Positions 49,447-61,800 of a stretch of 64,000 bases of DNA are shown piece after piece. Origin of the DNA: Luteolibacter luteus (GTDB taxonomy: Bacteria; Verrucomicrobiota; Verrucomicrobiia; Verrucomicrobiales; Akkermansiaceae); assembly GCF_012913485.1 (NCBI RefSeq), contig NZ_CP051774.1, positions 4,712,001 through 4,776,000 on the forward strand, written 5' to 3'. The notes beneath the pieces were generated by a model. That model saw only the letters and a list, made by a program, of their open reading frames with translations, was not told the DNA's origin and made no database searches. Each line of letters begins with the position of its first letter. The stretch's first letter is position 1. Both the position numbers and the translations under genes were made by a program.

Positions 49447-51282
49447 ATGCCCGCAAAGCACGCCCACCATCCCATTCTAAAAACGGTCGCCGCCACCCTC
49501 GCGGGAGCCGCGATCTCTTCTGCCGAGGAGGCCGCTCAGGAGTTGCCGCCGGTGCCGGTTCCTACCCCTCAGGAGCAATACAACGAGGTCTTCGATCCCA
49601 ACCTGGGGGCGCCCGAGCTTCCTCCGGCCCCCGCGCCTGCCGCACAGCCGACGGTTCCTCTTCCATCGCAGAACATGGCGGTGAATCTGGTGGCGCTGCT
49701 GGTGAAGAAGGGGCAGCTGACGCAGGAAGAGGGACTGGCTTTGATCGAGCAGGCCGAATCCGAGGCGAAGACCGCGCAGGCTCACGCCCAAGCGACGGCT
49801 GCGGTCCCGCCACCGCCGAAGACCGAAGGTGAGGTGAGCGTGAATTATGTTCCGCAGACTGTCCGCAACAGCATCCGCGATGAGATCAAGCAGGAGCTGA
49901 TGGCCGATGCCCGCGAGAATAACCGGGACGGCTCTGGGAAGGTTGAGGAGGAGAAGAAGTATCGTGTCTTTGGCGATATCCGCGGTCGCTACGAAGGAAT
50001 CTTCTTCGGCGATGGGAATGACAATACGGGTGCCTTCCCGAACTTCAATGCAATCAATACCGGTGCGCCCTTTGATACCACCGGCACCCTTTTCTCGCCT
50101 CAGTATAACGTGGATCAGGATCGCGATCGTGCCCGCCTGCGGGTGCGTGCGGGAATCGATCTGATGCTGGGTGAGGGTTTCACCGCAGGTCTGCGCGTGG
50201 CTACCGGGGATAGCAATTCACCGGTATCGCCGAACCAATCGCTGGGTGGATCCGGAGGCAACTTCTCGAAGTATCAGATCTGGCTGGATCGTGCCTTCAT
50301 CGGCTACGATGTGCTGAAGGAAGAGGATCAGGAGTTGTCCTTCCTGGTGGGACGCTTTGAGAACCCCTTCTTTAACAGCGAGGTGATGTGGGATGATGAC
50401 CTTGGCTTCGACGGTCTCGCCGCACGCGGCCGCTTTGCGGTGAATGACAAGGTTACGGCATTTGGCGCGGCTGGTCTTTTCCCGGTCTACAATACGGACC
50501 TGAACTTTGCCTCGAACCAGCCCGCCAAGTTCGAGAGCCAAGACAAGTGGCTCTACGGCGCACAGGCCGGCATCGAGTGGAAGATCAACGATGATCTGAA
50601 GGCGAAGTTTGGGGCCGCGTGGTATGACTTCAAGAACATCGAGGGGGAACTCTCGACTCCCTTCGTGCCGCTTGGGCCGAATGATGCGGGCAATACCGAT
50701 GCGACCCGCCCTTCCTTCGCCCAGCGTGGCAATACCTACATGGCGCTGCGCAACATCATTCCGACCGCGGCGAACGGATTTGGCACGACGAACCAGTGGC
50801 AATACTACGGTCTGGCGACGCCTTTCCAGGTGCTGACTTTGACCGGTCGCCTCGACTACGAGGCTTATGACCCGATCCGCTTCGCGCTGACGGGTGAGTA
50901 TCTGAAGAATACGGCATTCGATGCGAACGAGATCGCGGGGAAGGCCGTCAACAATCGCATTGGCTCCGGTACGGGCACCTTCGATGGTGGCGATACCGCG
51001 TGGTATCTGGCCTTCCTTTTCGGACGGACTGCGATGGACCAGCGCGGGGACTGGATCGGGGGTATCGGCTACCGCTACGTCGAGTCCGATGCCGTGGTGG
51101 ACGGCTTCACCGATTCCGACTTTGGCGGTGGGGGTACAAACCTCCAAGGCTTCACGCTCGGGGGTGCGGTGGCGCTCTCTCCGAACGTTCGTGTGGGCTT
51201 GAAGTGGATGAGCTCCGACGAGGTCTCCGGTCCGCCGCTCAGCACCGACACACTGCAATTCGACATCAACGCCAAGTTCTGA
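49447..51282 (+). CDS. Putative porin (beta-barrel)
   Basis: A 611-residue outer-membrane protein of the putative-porin type. Signal peptide ending AAISSAEE, a Pro-rich linker, a helical N-terminal segment typical of this family (LVALLVKKGQLTQEEGLALI), then a barrel with strands such as RDRARLRVRAGIDLMLGEGF, QDKWLYGAQAGIEWKINDDL, ending LQFDINAKF with the terminal Phe. No TonB box is seen. In other bacteria such porins sit beside ExbBD-TonB and PstS-like genes. It may be a passive channel or a TonB-assisted conduit. Confidence 0.83.
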   Translation: MPAKHAHHPILKTVAATLAGAAISSAEEAAQELPPVPVPTPQEQYNEVFDPNLGAPELPPAPAPAAQPTVPLPSQNMAVNLVALLVKKGQLTQEEGLALIEQAESEAKTAQAHAQATAAVPPPPKTEGEVSVNYVPQTVRNSIRDEIKQELMADARENNRDGSGKVEEEKKYRVFGDIRGRYEGIFFGDGNDNTGAFPNFNAINTGAPFDTTGTLFSPQYNVDQDRDRARLRVRAGIDLMLGEGFTAGLRVATGDSNSPVSPNQSLGGSGGNFSKYQIWLDRAFIGYDVLKEEDQELSFLVGRFENPFFNSEVMWDDDLGFDGLAARGRFAVNDKVTAFGAAGLFPVYNTDLNFASNQPAKFESQDKWLYGAQAGIEWKINDDLKAKFGAAWYDFKNIEGELSTPFVPLGPNDAGNTDATRPSFAQRGNTYMALRNIIPTAANGFGTTNQWQYYGLATPFQVLTLTGRLDYEAYDPIRFALTGEYLKNTAFDANEIAGKAVNNRIGSGTGTFDGGDTAWYLAFLFGRTAMDQRGDWIGGIGYRYVESDAVVDGFTDSDFGGGGTNLQGFTLGGAVALSPNVRVGLKWMSSDEVSGPPLSTDTLQFDINAKF

Positions 51283-51284
51283 TC

Positions 51285-51932
51285 ATGAAAGCCCTCTTTC
51301 TCACCGCATTGTTGCTGCCGCTGGCGGCATCCGCCCAGGATGATGGCGAAGCGGCCCGTCTCCGGGACGCGCTGAAAAACCTCACGCTGCAGCTCCGCAG
51401 CGCGCAGGGCGAAACGGCCACTGCTCAAGCCGCTGCGATCGCTGCCGAGCAGAAAGCGAAGACGCTGGAAGCGAAGGTGGCCGATTTGGAGAAGCGCAAT
51501 GCTGCGCTGGCCAAGGAGTCGAACGACGACAAGGCCGTTTCCGAGAAGACCATTGCTTCGTTGAACAACCGTCTGGCGGAGCGAGAGAAGCGCCTTGTCG
51601 ATTACATTGCCGCGCTCGACAAGTGGAAGGCTGCCTATCTGACGGCCGCAGACGCCGCGAAGAAGAATGAAGCAAAGGGCGAACAGCTCTCCGGGGAAGT
51701 GACCGTGCTCAAACGGACGGTCGCCGATCGGGAACGCAAGAACATCGCGCTCTTCAATGTCTCGAACGAGATCCTCGATCGCTACGAAGGCTTCGCCCTT
51801 GGGAAGTCACTCGCGGCGAAGGAACCTTTCATTGGGAACGCCCGCGTGAGGGTTGAGAACGAGGTGCAGGGCTATCGCGACAAGATCATCGACAACCGTC
51901 TCAGCGCTCCTGGCGCCACCACCAAACCTTGA
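51285..51932 (+). CDS. Periplasmic coiled-coil protein
   Basis: A 215-residue exported protein (signal peptide LFLTALLLPLAASAQ) that is almost entirely a coiled coil of Ala/Lys/Glu/Leu heptads (AIAAEQKAKTLEAKVADLEK, VLKRTVADRERKN). The C-terminal 45 residues form a conserved-looking cap (YEGFALGKSLAAKEPFIGNA). It begins 2 nt after the porin stop. Could be a periplasmic spacer or chaperone-like scaffold for the secretion system. Function inferred from shape only. Confidence 0.78.
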   Translation: MKALFLTALLLPLAASAQDDGEAARLRDALKNLTLQLRSAQGETATAQAAAIAAEQKAKTLEAKVADLEKRNAALAKESNDDKAVSEKTIASLNNRLAEREKRLVDYIAALDKWKAAYLTAADAAKKNEAKGEQLSGEVTVLKRTVADRERKNIALFNVSNEILDRYEGFALGKSLAAKEPFIGNARVRVENEVQGYRDKIIDNRLSAPGATTKP

Positions 51933-51940
51933 ATAAATTT

Positions 51941-52813
51941 ATGAAACTCCATCTTTTTGCATTCATTGCTGCGGCTGCCGCCGTCCATGCCGATCCCGCC
52001 ACCCTCGGCAAGATCGGTGAACTCGAAGTGAAGACCGATGAGATCCGCGAGGCCATCGCGGGGCTGGAAGCCGGTCAGGACGCTGCTCTTTCCAAAGATC
52101 CCGCCGCGCTTGGACAGTATGTGCGGGCACTATTAATCCAGCGTCTTGTTCTTCAACAGGCTCTGGAAAAGAAGTGGGACCAGGAACCTGATGTCGTCGC
52201 CAAGCTGGTGCGTGCCCGCGAAGCCGCCTTGACGGAGAGCTACCTCGAATCGGTTGCAAAGGTTCCCGCGGATTTTCCGACACAGGCCGATCTCCAAGCC
52301 GCCTACGATGCCGCCAAGACATCGTTGCTGGTGCCGAAATCGTATCGTCTTGCGCAGGTTTTCGTTGCCGCGCCGAAGGATGCGGACAAGGCCACGACGG
52401 ACAAGGCGAAGGTGAAGCTGGATGCCTTGGCGAAGAAGCTGAAGGAGAAGAATGCCGACTTCGCCGCGATTGCCACTGCGGAAAGCGATGAGGTGGCTAG
52501 CAAGTCCCGCGGCGGGGAGATCGGCTGGGTGGCGGAGGCCCAGATCCAGCCGGAGATTCGCGAGCGTCTGCCGAAGCTGGCCGTCGGAGCGATTTCGGAT
52601 CCGGTCAAGCTGGATGACGGATGGCATATCCTGAAAGTGCTGGATGCTAAGGAAGCCCATACGCCGCCGCTCGATCAGGTGCGCGATCAGATCGTCGTGC
52701 AACTGCGTGCCGAGCGAGCCCGCCTGAACCGGCAGGAATACCTTGCCCAGCTGCTGAAGGATCATCCGCTCGCGATCAACGAAATCGAGCTCGCGAAGCT
52801 CCTAGGGAAGTAA
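51941..52813 (+). CDS. Periplasmic parvulin-type peptidylprolyl isomerase
   Basis: A 290-residue exported PPIase. Signal peptide LFAFIAAAAAVHA. The N-terminal half is a SurA-like helical chaperone domain (LLIQRLVLQQALEKKWDQEP). The parvulin domain covers about 145-240 (YRLAQVFVAAPKDADKAT, ADFAAIATAESDEVASKSRG, PVKLDDGWHILKVLDA). The ATG at 51941 is used; the frame opens 12 nt earlier at a TTG. It sits between the coiled-coil gene and tpsA and may hold the exoprotein unfolded in the periplasm, as SurA-like proteins do for autotransporters. Confidence 0.85.
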   Translation: MKLHLFAFIAAAAAVHADPATLGKIGELEVKTDEIREAIAGLEAGQDAALSKDPAALGQYVRALLIQRLVLQQALEKKWDQEPDVVAKLVRAREAALTESYLESVAKVPADFPTQADLQAAYDAAKTSLLVPKSYRLAQVFVAAPKDADKATTDKAKVKLDALAKKLKEKNADFAAIATAESDEVASKSRGGEIGWVAEAQIQPEIRERLPKLAVGAISDPVKLDDGWHILKVLDAKEAHTPPLDQVRDQIVVQLRAERARLNRQEYLAQLLKDHPLAINEIELAKLLGK

Positions 52814-52848
52814 GCCCCCTCCAGACCATCCGATTTCCGCCACTTGCC

Positions 52849-55800
52849 ATGATCACCGACCTGACGCTCCGTAGTTCCCTGCTCAATACCGCTTTCCGCA
52901 TGACGCTGGGGATGTCGGTCCTCATGTCGCATGCATCGGCGGACATCCTGCGTGGCGGTGGTGGTAAGGCGGGAGCAGCACCGCCGGCTGCGAACTCCAC
53001 TCCTGCAGGCGGAAACACGCCTGCGGCGACCAATCAGGCCCGCACCAATACGACGGACACCCTGGCCCGGACGACCCAAGCGCTGGCGGCGGTGCGGGCG
53101 ATGCAGCTTGCGGCCCGTAACAATGCAATCAACGGGCCGAACAATTTGGGAAATCATCCTGTTACCGGTAGTCCGCTGCCGAATGTGCCGGATGGTCTGG
53201 GTAGTGGTGGCTTGAAGGTGGATGTCGATCCGCTTACCGGGAACCCGACCTGGTGGCAGGGTGCGGAGCTTCCCACCCAGACGTCCAACGGGACCAAGGT
53301 GGAGGTGACGGTGAAGCAGACCGCCCAACAAGCCTTGCTGAATTGGGAGAGCTTCAACATCGGGAAGAACACCACGCTGAACTTCGACCAGTCTGCAGCC
53401 GGCTCGAACGTGCGACAGTGGATCGCTTTCAACAAGGTCACCAATAGCGATAATCCGACGCAGATCCTCGGGAACATCAAGGCTCAGGGGCAGGTCTATA
53501 TCATCAACAACAACGGTATCATCTTCGGCGGCTCCAGCCAGGTGAATACCGGTGCACTGACGGTATCGGCGATGCCAATCAATGATGATCTGGTTACCAA
53601 CGGGTTGCTCAACAATCCGAACCAGGTCTTCCTTTTCGACGGTCTCGGAAAAGGCCGAATTGGCGATGTCACCGTGCAAGCGGGGGCGCAGATCTCCACG
53701 CCGGTGAGCGCGGATGGCAATGGCGGACGGATCTTTCTGACGGGAGCGAATGTCACGAATAACGGAACGTTGAGCTCCGCCTCGGGACAGGTGATCCTTG
53801 CCGCGGGCCTACAGGTGGGTGTTGTCGCGCACAACAACTCGGATCCTTCCCTGCGCGGTCTTGATGTGTTTGTAGGGGCCGTTGTCGATCCTGCTTCGTC
53901 GCTCTCGCCCTATGCGGGCACGGTGACTAATAGCGGCCTGATCGAGATCCAGCGTGCGAGCGCGCTACTGACTGGCAAGACGATCCAGCAGAATGGAGTG
54001 ATCGATAGCACGACCTCGGTCTCGCTCAATGGCCGCGTCGACTTGCTGGCGAACTACGATGCCGTGGGCAATCCCGGCTATGTGGCTTCGAACCCCAATA
54101 CCGGTTCGGCCTTTGTCTGGCGCTCCACCGGGAATGTCACCCTGGGTGAGAACAGCGTGATCCAGATTTTGCCGGAGACCGGAAGTGCAGCCACCGCGGT
54201 GGGTACGAAGCTGGCACTGCGGTCCCAGATCAATATCCAGGGCAAGAATATTCACCATGCAGAGGGCTCCATTCTTCTCGCTCCGAATGCGATTGCCTCG
54301 ATCAATGCAGGCACGTGGGCTTTCGTCGATTCTCCGAATCTCCCGACTTCCACCTTCTACTCCACCGGTGGTCAGGTGTTCCTCGACAAGGGATCGGTGA
54401 TCAATCTGGCAGGGACCACGAATGCGCTTGCCTCGGTTCTGCAAAATATCATCGAGCTACAGCTGCGGGGCTCGGAGCTCTCGGTGGCACCGGTGCAACG
54501 CGATGGCGAGCTGCGGGGCGAGACCATCGTGGTCGATCTCGGGAAGACCGGAACCTATGAGGGTCGGGAGTGGGTTGGTACGCCGTTGGCTGATTTGATC
54601 GGCTACCTCGGGCTGGTGCAGCGGGATGTCGCCCAGCTCACAACCGCCGGTGGTACGCTCTCGATTTCCGCCGGCGATGCCGCGGTGGTTCGCGAGGGCT
54701 CCTTGATCGATGTCTCCGGTGGCTGGACAAATTTCCAAGGAGGAGTGGTTGCGACGACGCGGGTGGTTAGCAATGGCCAGATCGTCGATATTTCGCAGGC
54801 AACTCCCGACCAGGTTTATTCCGGGATCTACACGGGGAATTCCTCGGTGGTTCATTCGAAGTGGGGTGTCGTGGAGAGCTTCAACCGTGCGCTTGCTCCA
54901 GCCGGCACGCGCTATCAGGAAGGCTATACGCAAGGCGCGGATGCTGGATCTGTCACGATCACCGCGCCTGCGATTGTGCTGGATGGCACGTTGCGCGGGA
55001 ACACGGTGGCGGGTGGCAATCAGATCCGGAATGAACCCGGATCGAGCAATCTGCCGGAAGCCGCCAAGTTGGCGCTGCACTTCCGCGGTCGTGAGAATGT
55101 CTCACCGAACTACTTCGTCACCTATCCAGATGCGCTCGATATCGTTTTCCAAGAAGGAGTCGAGCAGGAGGATGTGGGGGACTTCGTCCTCGATGAGAAT
55201 GGCGACGCTGCCGCGATTCCAACGGATCGGAAAAACAACGTCTATCTTTCGCCGGACCTCCTCACCGATAGCGGTTTCGGCCATCTGGAGGTAACCAATG
55301 AGGATGGCCGGATCACCGTTGCCGAGGGGCAGAATCTCACGACTTCGCCCGGAGGCTCGATCAGCCTGACGGCTTCGAACATCGACATCCGAGGCAATGT
55401 CACCGCTGCGGGGGGCTCGCTTTCCTTTACCGCGCTGAACATCTCGCCCTATGACGCAGCGGTCGCACTTTCGCAGCCTATCCCCGAAGTGCCGGCGTAT
55501 CGCTCGGGGAGGGGCGTCTTCACGCTCGCGGAGGGTGCCACCTTGAGCACCGCGGGTCTTGTGACGGATGACCGCAACGCCTCGTCCTATGATACCCCGG
55601 CGATCCCGGACGGGGGCAGCATCAGCATCCAAGCTTACACTGCGGATTTGAGAGAGGGTAGCCTGGTGGACGTCTCCGGAGGCTATGCCATGAATTCGGA
55701 TGGCAAGGGCCGCTATGGCAATGCGGGTGCAATCTCCGTCCTTGCTGGCAAGGATCCCAGGGTTAGCTCGATCTTGGGCGGCACGCTTTCGCTCGATGGC

Positions 55801-58800
55801 ACTTTGCGCGGAATATCCGGCGCGAAGGGCGGCACCCTAACGCTGCAAGCCGGTGCGATCCAAGTGGGAGGGTCTGCCGGGCAGTCCGGGGTCTTTCACA
55901 TCGATCCGGCATTCTTCGACCAAGGCGGCTTCACCAAATTCAATCTCCAAGGTCTCGGTGGTCCGGGCCTTACCGCGGTGTCAGTAGCTCCGGGGACGAT
56001 CATCGAGCCAATCGCGAAGCGCTTGGCCGTGGTGGCAAATTCTCCCGGCGGCGGGCTTCTGCTGGGTGAATACGAGGCTGTACACGGCCGAGCGCCGGAC
56101 GTATCCGAGCGTCAAGCCGTGAGCCTCAGCTTCTCCTCGGACGGCGTGCGGGATGCTGCGACCGGCCTCTTGCTTCACCGGGGTGATGTGGTGATCGGCG
56201 AGGGCTCCGTGATCCGCACCGATCCAGGGGCAACGGTCGAAGTGAAGGGAAACACCGCCACAGTGCTAGGCTCCATTTATGCCGCGGCGGGAACTATCCG
56301 GGTTTCGGGCAGCACGAATACCAATGCGATCTTCGGCGATCCGAACCAGGCTCTGGCCACAACCTACCTCGGATCTAACAGCGTGCTCTCCGCCACTGGA
56401 TCGGTAGTGCTGAAGCCAGATGCCTATGGTCGCCGCATCGGCAGCGTGCTGGGTGGTGGCAGCATTTCCGTTTCGGGGAATATTGTAGCTGCGGCTGGCG
56501 CGGCGTTGGATGTCTCCGGCACGAGCGGGACGCTCGATGTCGATCCTTCGTCCGTCGTTTCCAATCCGGTTGCAAAGATTCCCGGTACCGGCCTGACGAA
56601 CAAACCGCGCGTGAACCAGACGGTGCCGGTACAGGTGGATAGCAATGCGGGATCAATCTCGTTGGCAGGCGGTCAATTCCTGTTCTCCGACGCGACTCTG
56701 CGGGGCAACGCCGGAGGTGCCTCGGCCGAGGGGGGAACCCTGTCGGTCTCGTCCGGCCGCTTCTATGGCGTGGCGGAGACTCCTTCGCCCTCCGATATCA
56801 CGCTTTCCCTCACGCAGTCCGGACCGGTGCTGGCAAACCCGGTATCGGGGAATCCCATTGGTCAAGCGATCACGGGGTCGCTGGGTTCAGGACATGGCTT
56901 CTTGGCGGCCGACTCGTTTCAAAGCGGAGGTTTCGATTCGCTGAGCTTGAGCGGCGTGCTGGAGACCCGTGGGGCCGTGACCATCGATGCCCGCGGTCAG
57001 GTCAGCCTGGCGAACCAGGGGATACTCTTCAACGAATCGAATTTCACGATTCATGCCGGCGCTGTTTCGCTCGGCATGGCCTTCCGACCGCCGACCTTGC
57101 CCGGTGAGGAAACCAGCCCGATCGTCTACAACGGGCAGCCCTTCATCATTCCGGCGACGTATGGCAGTGGCACGCTCGATATCAATGCGAGCCACATCGA
57201 TGTCGGCAGCCTGAGCTTGCAAGGTACCGGTGCCGCAAATTTGGTGGCGGAGAATGGGGATGTGCGTGGCAATGGCACTTTCATCATGGCTGGGGATCTC
57301 AAGGTACGTGCCGGGCAGATCTATCCGACCACGGCGAGCGAGTTCAATCTGATCGCCTACGATTATCAGAACGGCTCGGGTTCGCAAAAGGGCTCGATCA
57401 CCATCGAGTCCTCCGGTTCGCGTTCGCTACCCTATTCCGCAGGGGGGAAGCTGGGGATCTACGCTTCCACCATTCATCAGGGCGGCGTACTGCGAGCGCC
57501 CTTCGGAACGATCACACTCGGCTGGGATGGAAGCGGAACGGCCCCTCGGGATTGGCTCACTGGCACGACGAAGCCGTTCCCGGTCACTACGGATCTCACG
57601 CTGGCATCGGGTAGTATCACCTCGGTCTCTGCGGTGGATCCCAAAACGGGCAAGGCGCTGGTGCTGCCCTATGGCTATAGCCCGGATGGCACGGTGTGGA
57701 TCGATCCGCGCGGTGTGGACATCACGGCCGGGGGCTTGCCGGAGAAAGCGATCACACTCTCCGGCGGGAATCTGGTGCAGGAGGCGGGCTCGACCATTGA
57801 TCTCCGAGGTGGTGGAGACCTGTATGCCGACCGTTGGGTATCCGGCCTGGGCGGCCCCGTGGATATCCTGACGAATCCCAACAGCTACGCGATCGTCCCG
57901 GCCTATGGTGCGGACTATGCACCCTATGCTCCTTACAATGGTTCGACCTCTGCTTCGAATCTGATTCAGGGTGCCTCCGGCTACACCAATGGGAGCCTCT
58001 CGGTTGGCGACAAGGTCTACCTCGAAGGAAGCAAGACACTGGCGGCCGGATATTACACGCTGCTGCCCGCGCGCTATGCGCTGCTGCCCGGGGCAGTATT
58101 GGTGACTGCTTCGCAAGCCGGAGGCCTTGGATCCCTGGAGCTTCCCGGCGGTGCCAGCGTGGTGAATGGCTACCGCTATAACTCCCTGGATGGAGATCGC
58201 TCCGCGCCGCAGGTGAGCACACGATTCGAAGTGGCTTCCTCCAAGGTCGTGCGCCAGCGCGCGCAGTACTTCGACTTCCTCGCGAACACCTTCATCAAGC
58301 AGAGCGCCGCAACCTTGAATGCTCCGGTGCCGGTGCTTCCAACCGATTCCGGTTACCTACGCTTTCAAGCCACGCAATCGATGGAACTCGCGGGTGCAGT
58401 TGCCTCGAAGTCGATCAGCGGGGGCAGGGGAGCCGCCATCGATATCAGCACGCAGCTCGATACCCTGATTTCTCATGGCGGCAGCAGCGGTAGTGCGGGC
58501 GCGATCACGCTGGATGCCACTGCTCTGAATGCCTTCGGTGCTGAGAGCCTGCTGATCGGCGGGACGCGTAGCCGCAATAGCGACGGCAGCTCCACGGTCA
58601 CCGTGAGCAGTGGCAAGATCACCGTGGACAACGATGGCGCGCCCTTGGCCGCGGATGACCTGATCCTCGTCGCGAAGAACGAACTGGTCCTGGCGCCTGG
58701 TGCCGAGCTCGCGTCCACGGGCACGACGAAGTCGAATGCCGATACCTTGAAGGTGGTCGGTGACGGTGCATTGGTCCGCGTTTCGGGAAATCCTGCCGCG

Positions 58801-61800
58801 TCCGTCTTGCGCAGCGGGAATACCTCTTCGGTGACGCCGCTTCTGACGGTGGGAGCCGGTGCGAGCATCCGCGGAGGGTCGATCATTCTCGACTCCACTT
58901 CCAGATTGTCTCTCGATTCCACTGCCACGCTGGCCGCGAATGCCTATACGTTCGGAGCCGGTCGGGTCAGTGTGATGCTGAATCCGAATGCAGCGGTGCC
59001 ATCAACTGGTAGCTTGGTGCTGGATAATAGTTTCTTGGGCACCCTCAGTGCTTCCTCCTCGCTGGGCCTGCTCAGCTATTCTTCGATCGATCTTCACGGT
59101 GCAGGGAGCTTCGGCTCCAGTTCGCTGGCGAATCTCACTCTTAGCGCGGGTGAGATCCGCGGTGTCGATCAGGGAGGCGGCACGGCGCGTCTGGTGGCAA
59201 AGGATGTGCTGCTGCAGAATCCGAACGGGTCGGTCTCCACAAGCCCTGGTGCCAGCTCCGGCACGCTTGAGATTTCGGCTGAAACGATCAGGCTTGGCAG
59301 CAACCAGATTGCCCTTAACCAATACGCGGACGTGCGTCTTGCGGCGAGCCGCGGAATCATTGGCGAAGGAAAGGGAGGACTCAGCACGCAATCCGCGCTG
59401 ACCCTCGACGCACCGCGCCTGACGGGGGCTGCGGGTGCAGTGCGAACCATCACCGCGGGTGGTGATCTTGTGCTTGCTTCGACCAGTGGTTCGTCCAGCG
59501 GCCTGGCCAGTGGCGGTCCGGGATCCACGCTGACGCTGACTGGATCCTCTGTCTCTGCCGGCGGCGAGATCCTTCTGGAGAGCGGCAATCTCACGCTGCA
59601 TGCAACGACCGGAGATGTGCTGGTGAACGGCAAGCTCGATGTTTCGGGCAATCGGCGGATCTTCGGGGATACCGCACGCTACTACTCCGCGGGCAGCATC
59701 AAGCTCGGTGCCGATGCGGGAGACGTCGTGGTGGCGGAGTCCGCGACCTTGGATCTTTCCGCTCATGCGGGCGGAGGAAATGCCGGCTCGCTTTCAATTT
59801 CGAATCCCGTTGGAGGCTTCGTGCTCGATGGCACCCTGCTGGCCAAGGGGGGGCAGGGAGGAAGCAACGGCAATTTCTCGCTGGATACCTCGGGGTTGCT
59901 TTCGCTCGAAAGTCTCGCGTCCAAACTGAGTGCGGCATCCTTCACGAATCGCCAGGAATTCCGCATCCGGGGTGGCAATGTGACCCTCGACGGAACCTCG
60001 GTGGCCCGGGATTTCCTGCTCTCTGCAGACCAGGGCAAGATCACGGTCAGCGGCACCGTGGATGCTTCCGGGGCTACCGGGGGCAGCATCCGTCTGGTCG
60101 CGAATGGCGATCTCGTCCTCGAGAAGGATGCGGTGCTTGATGCCTCCGCTACTAACTTCAGCAGCGCGGGCAAGGGCGGCGCGATCACCTTGGAAGCTGG
60201 TGCTTCACGCGATGGCGTGGCGGGCATTGGCGAGATGAAGTTGAAAGAGGGATCCACGATTGATCTCTCGGTGGCGGCGGAGGATGCCGGAAGCGCGGCG
60301 CTCGGGAAGTTCGGTGGCAAGCTCCACCTTCGCCTGCCGCAGCTAGACGGGGAGATCAATATGGGAGCGATCGACTCCACGATCACCGGTGCCTCCTCGA
60401 TCTTGGTGGAAGGTTACAAGATCTACGATCTGACCGGGACTGCGGGCACGATCACCACGGCGACCCAGAACCAGATCAAGGCGGATGGCGAAGCATTCCT
60501 CGGCGCGGCAGGCAGCGCGAGCGACGCTTATGCCACGATCACGGACCGCTTGCTGGCACATAACGAGGGGCTTGGTTCAATCCTTGTGCTCGCACCGGGT
60601 GCCGAGGTGATCAACCGCACGGGAAATCTCACTCTGGGATCCACGACTTCCACCAGCACCTCTGACTGGAATCTTGCAGGCTATCGCTTCGGTACGAAGA
60701 GCGCCGCGGGTGTGCTCACCCTCCGTGCTTCCGGGAATCTCACGCTCTACAACACGATCAGCGATGGCTTCGAGCTCGCGACCTACAACTCGCTGCTGCT
60801 TCCCGGGAATACTTTGCTGCCAACCAATACACGGAGCTATTCATATCGACTGGTATCGGGTGCGGACTTCAGCTCGACGGACTTCGGGAAGACCCAATCC
60901 GTGGAGGCTTTGGCTGCGAATGCCGGCTCGCTCATCCTTGGAAAGAACAACACCAATAACTTCTCAAACAGCAACGGCTCGACCACTAACAATCCGGGCA
61001 CCAGCGCCACGACGGCAGCAGCGTTGGCGAACCGCTATCAGGTGATCCGCACCGGCACCGGGGATATCGATATCCACGCGGGCCGTAGCGTGCAGCTTCA
61101 GAACCATTTCGCGACGATCTACACCGCGGGGACGGTGGTGGCGGATCTGACGATGGGTGGCACCTTTGACCTGCCCAAGCTGGATCAGAGCCAAGGGACG
61201 GTCACGCTGGGCGCGAACCAGCAGCCGCAGCCCTATGCCCCGCAATACAGCATGGCGGGGGGCGATGTCTCGATCTTTGCAGGACTGGATATCGAGCACA
61301 TCTCGCGCACGAACCAGAATGTGGTCATCGCCGATTCCCAGCGCCAGCTTCCGAACAACTGGCTCTATCGCCGCGGCTACGTGGAAGCGGACGGGACCTT
61401 CGGCAATTCGCAAGGCGGAGACGAAGCCTCGACGACCTGGTGGGTGGACTTCAGCAATTTCTTCCAAGGCATCGGTGCGCTTGGCGGAGGTGATGTGACG
61501 CTGGTGGCGGGGAACAACGTCAACAATGTGGATGCGGTGATCCCTACCAATGCCCGCATGCCGAAGGGCAGGCCCGATGCTTCCAAGATGGTGGAGCTGG
61601 GTGGCGGAGATCTGATCGTCCGTGCCGGAAACAACATCGACGCTGGCGTTTACTACGTGGAGCGGGGTCGCGGCAGCCTGCAAGCGGGCGGCAGCATCGT
61701 GACGAACTCCACACGTTCACCCTCCATCCCGCAGCTCGGTGGGACTGCCAATACCTTCGACTCGAGCACTTGGCTGCCCACTACCTTGTTCCTCGGCAAG

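Noticed and set aside
52762..53679. Minus-strand frame over the start of tpsA
   Set aside because: Arg-rich shadow translation; the plus-strand TPS domain is unambiguous.
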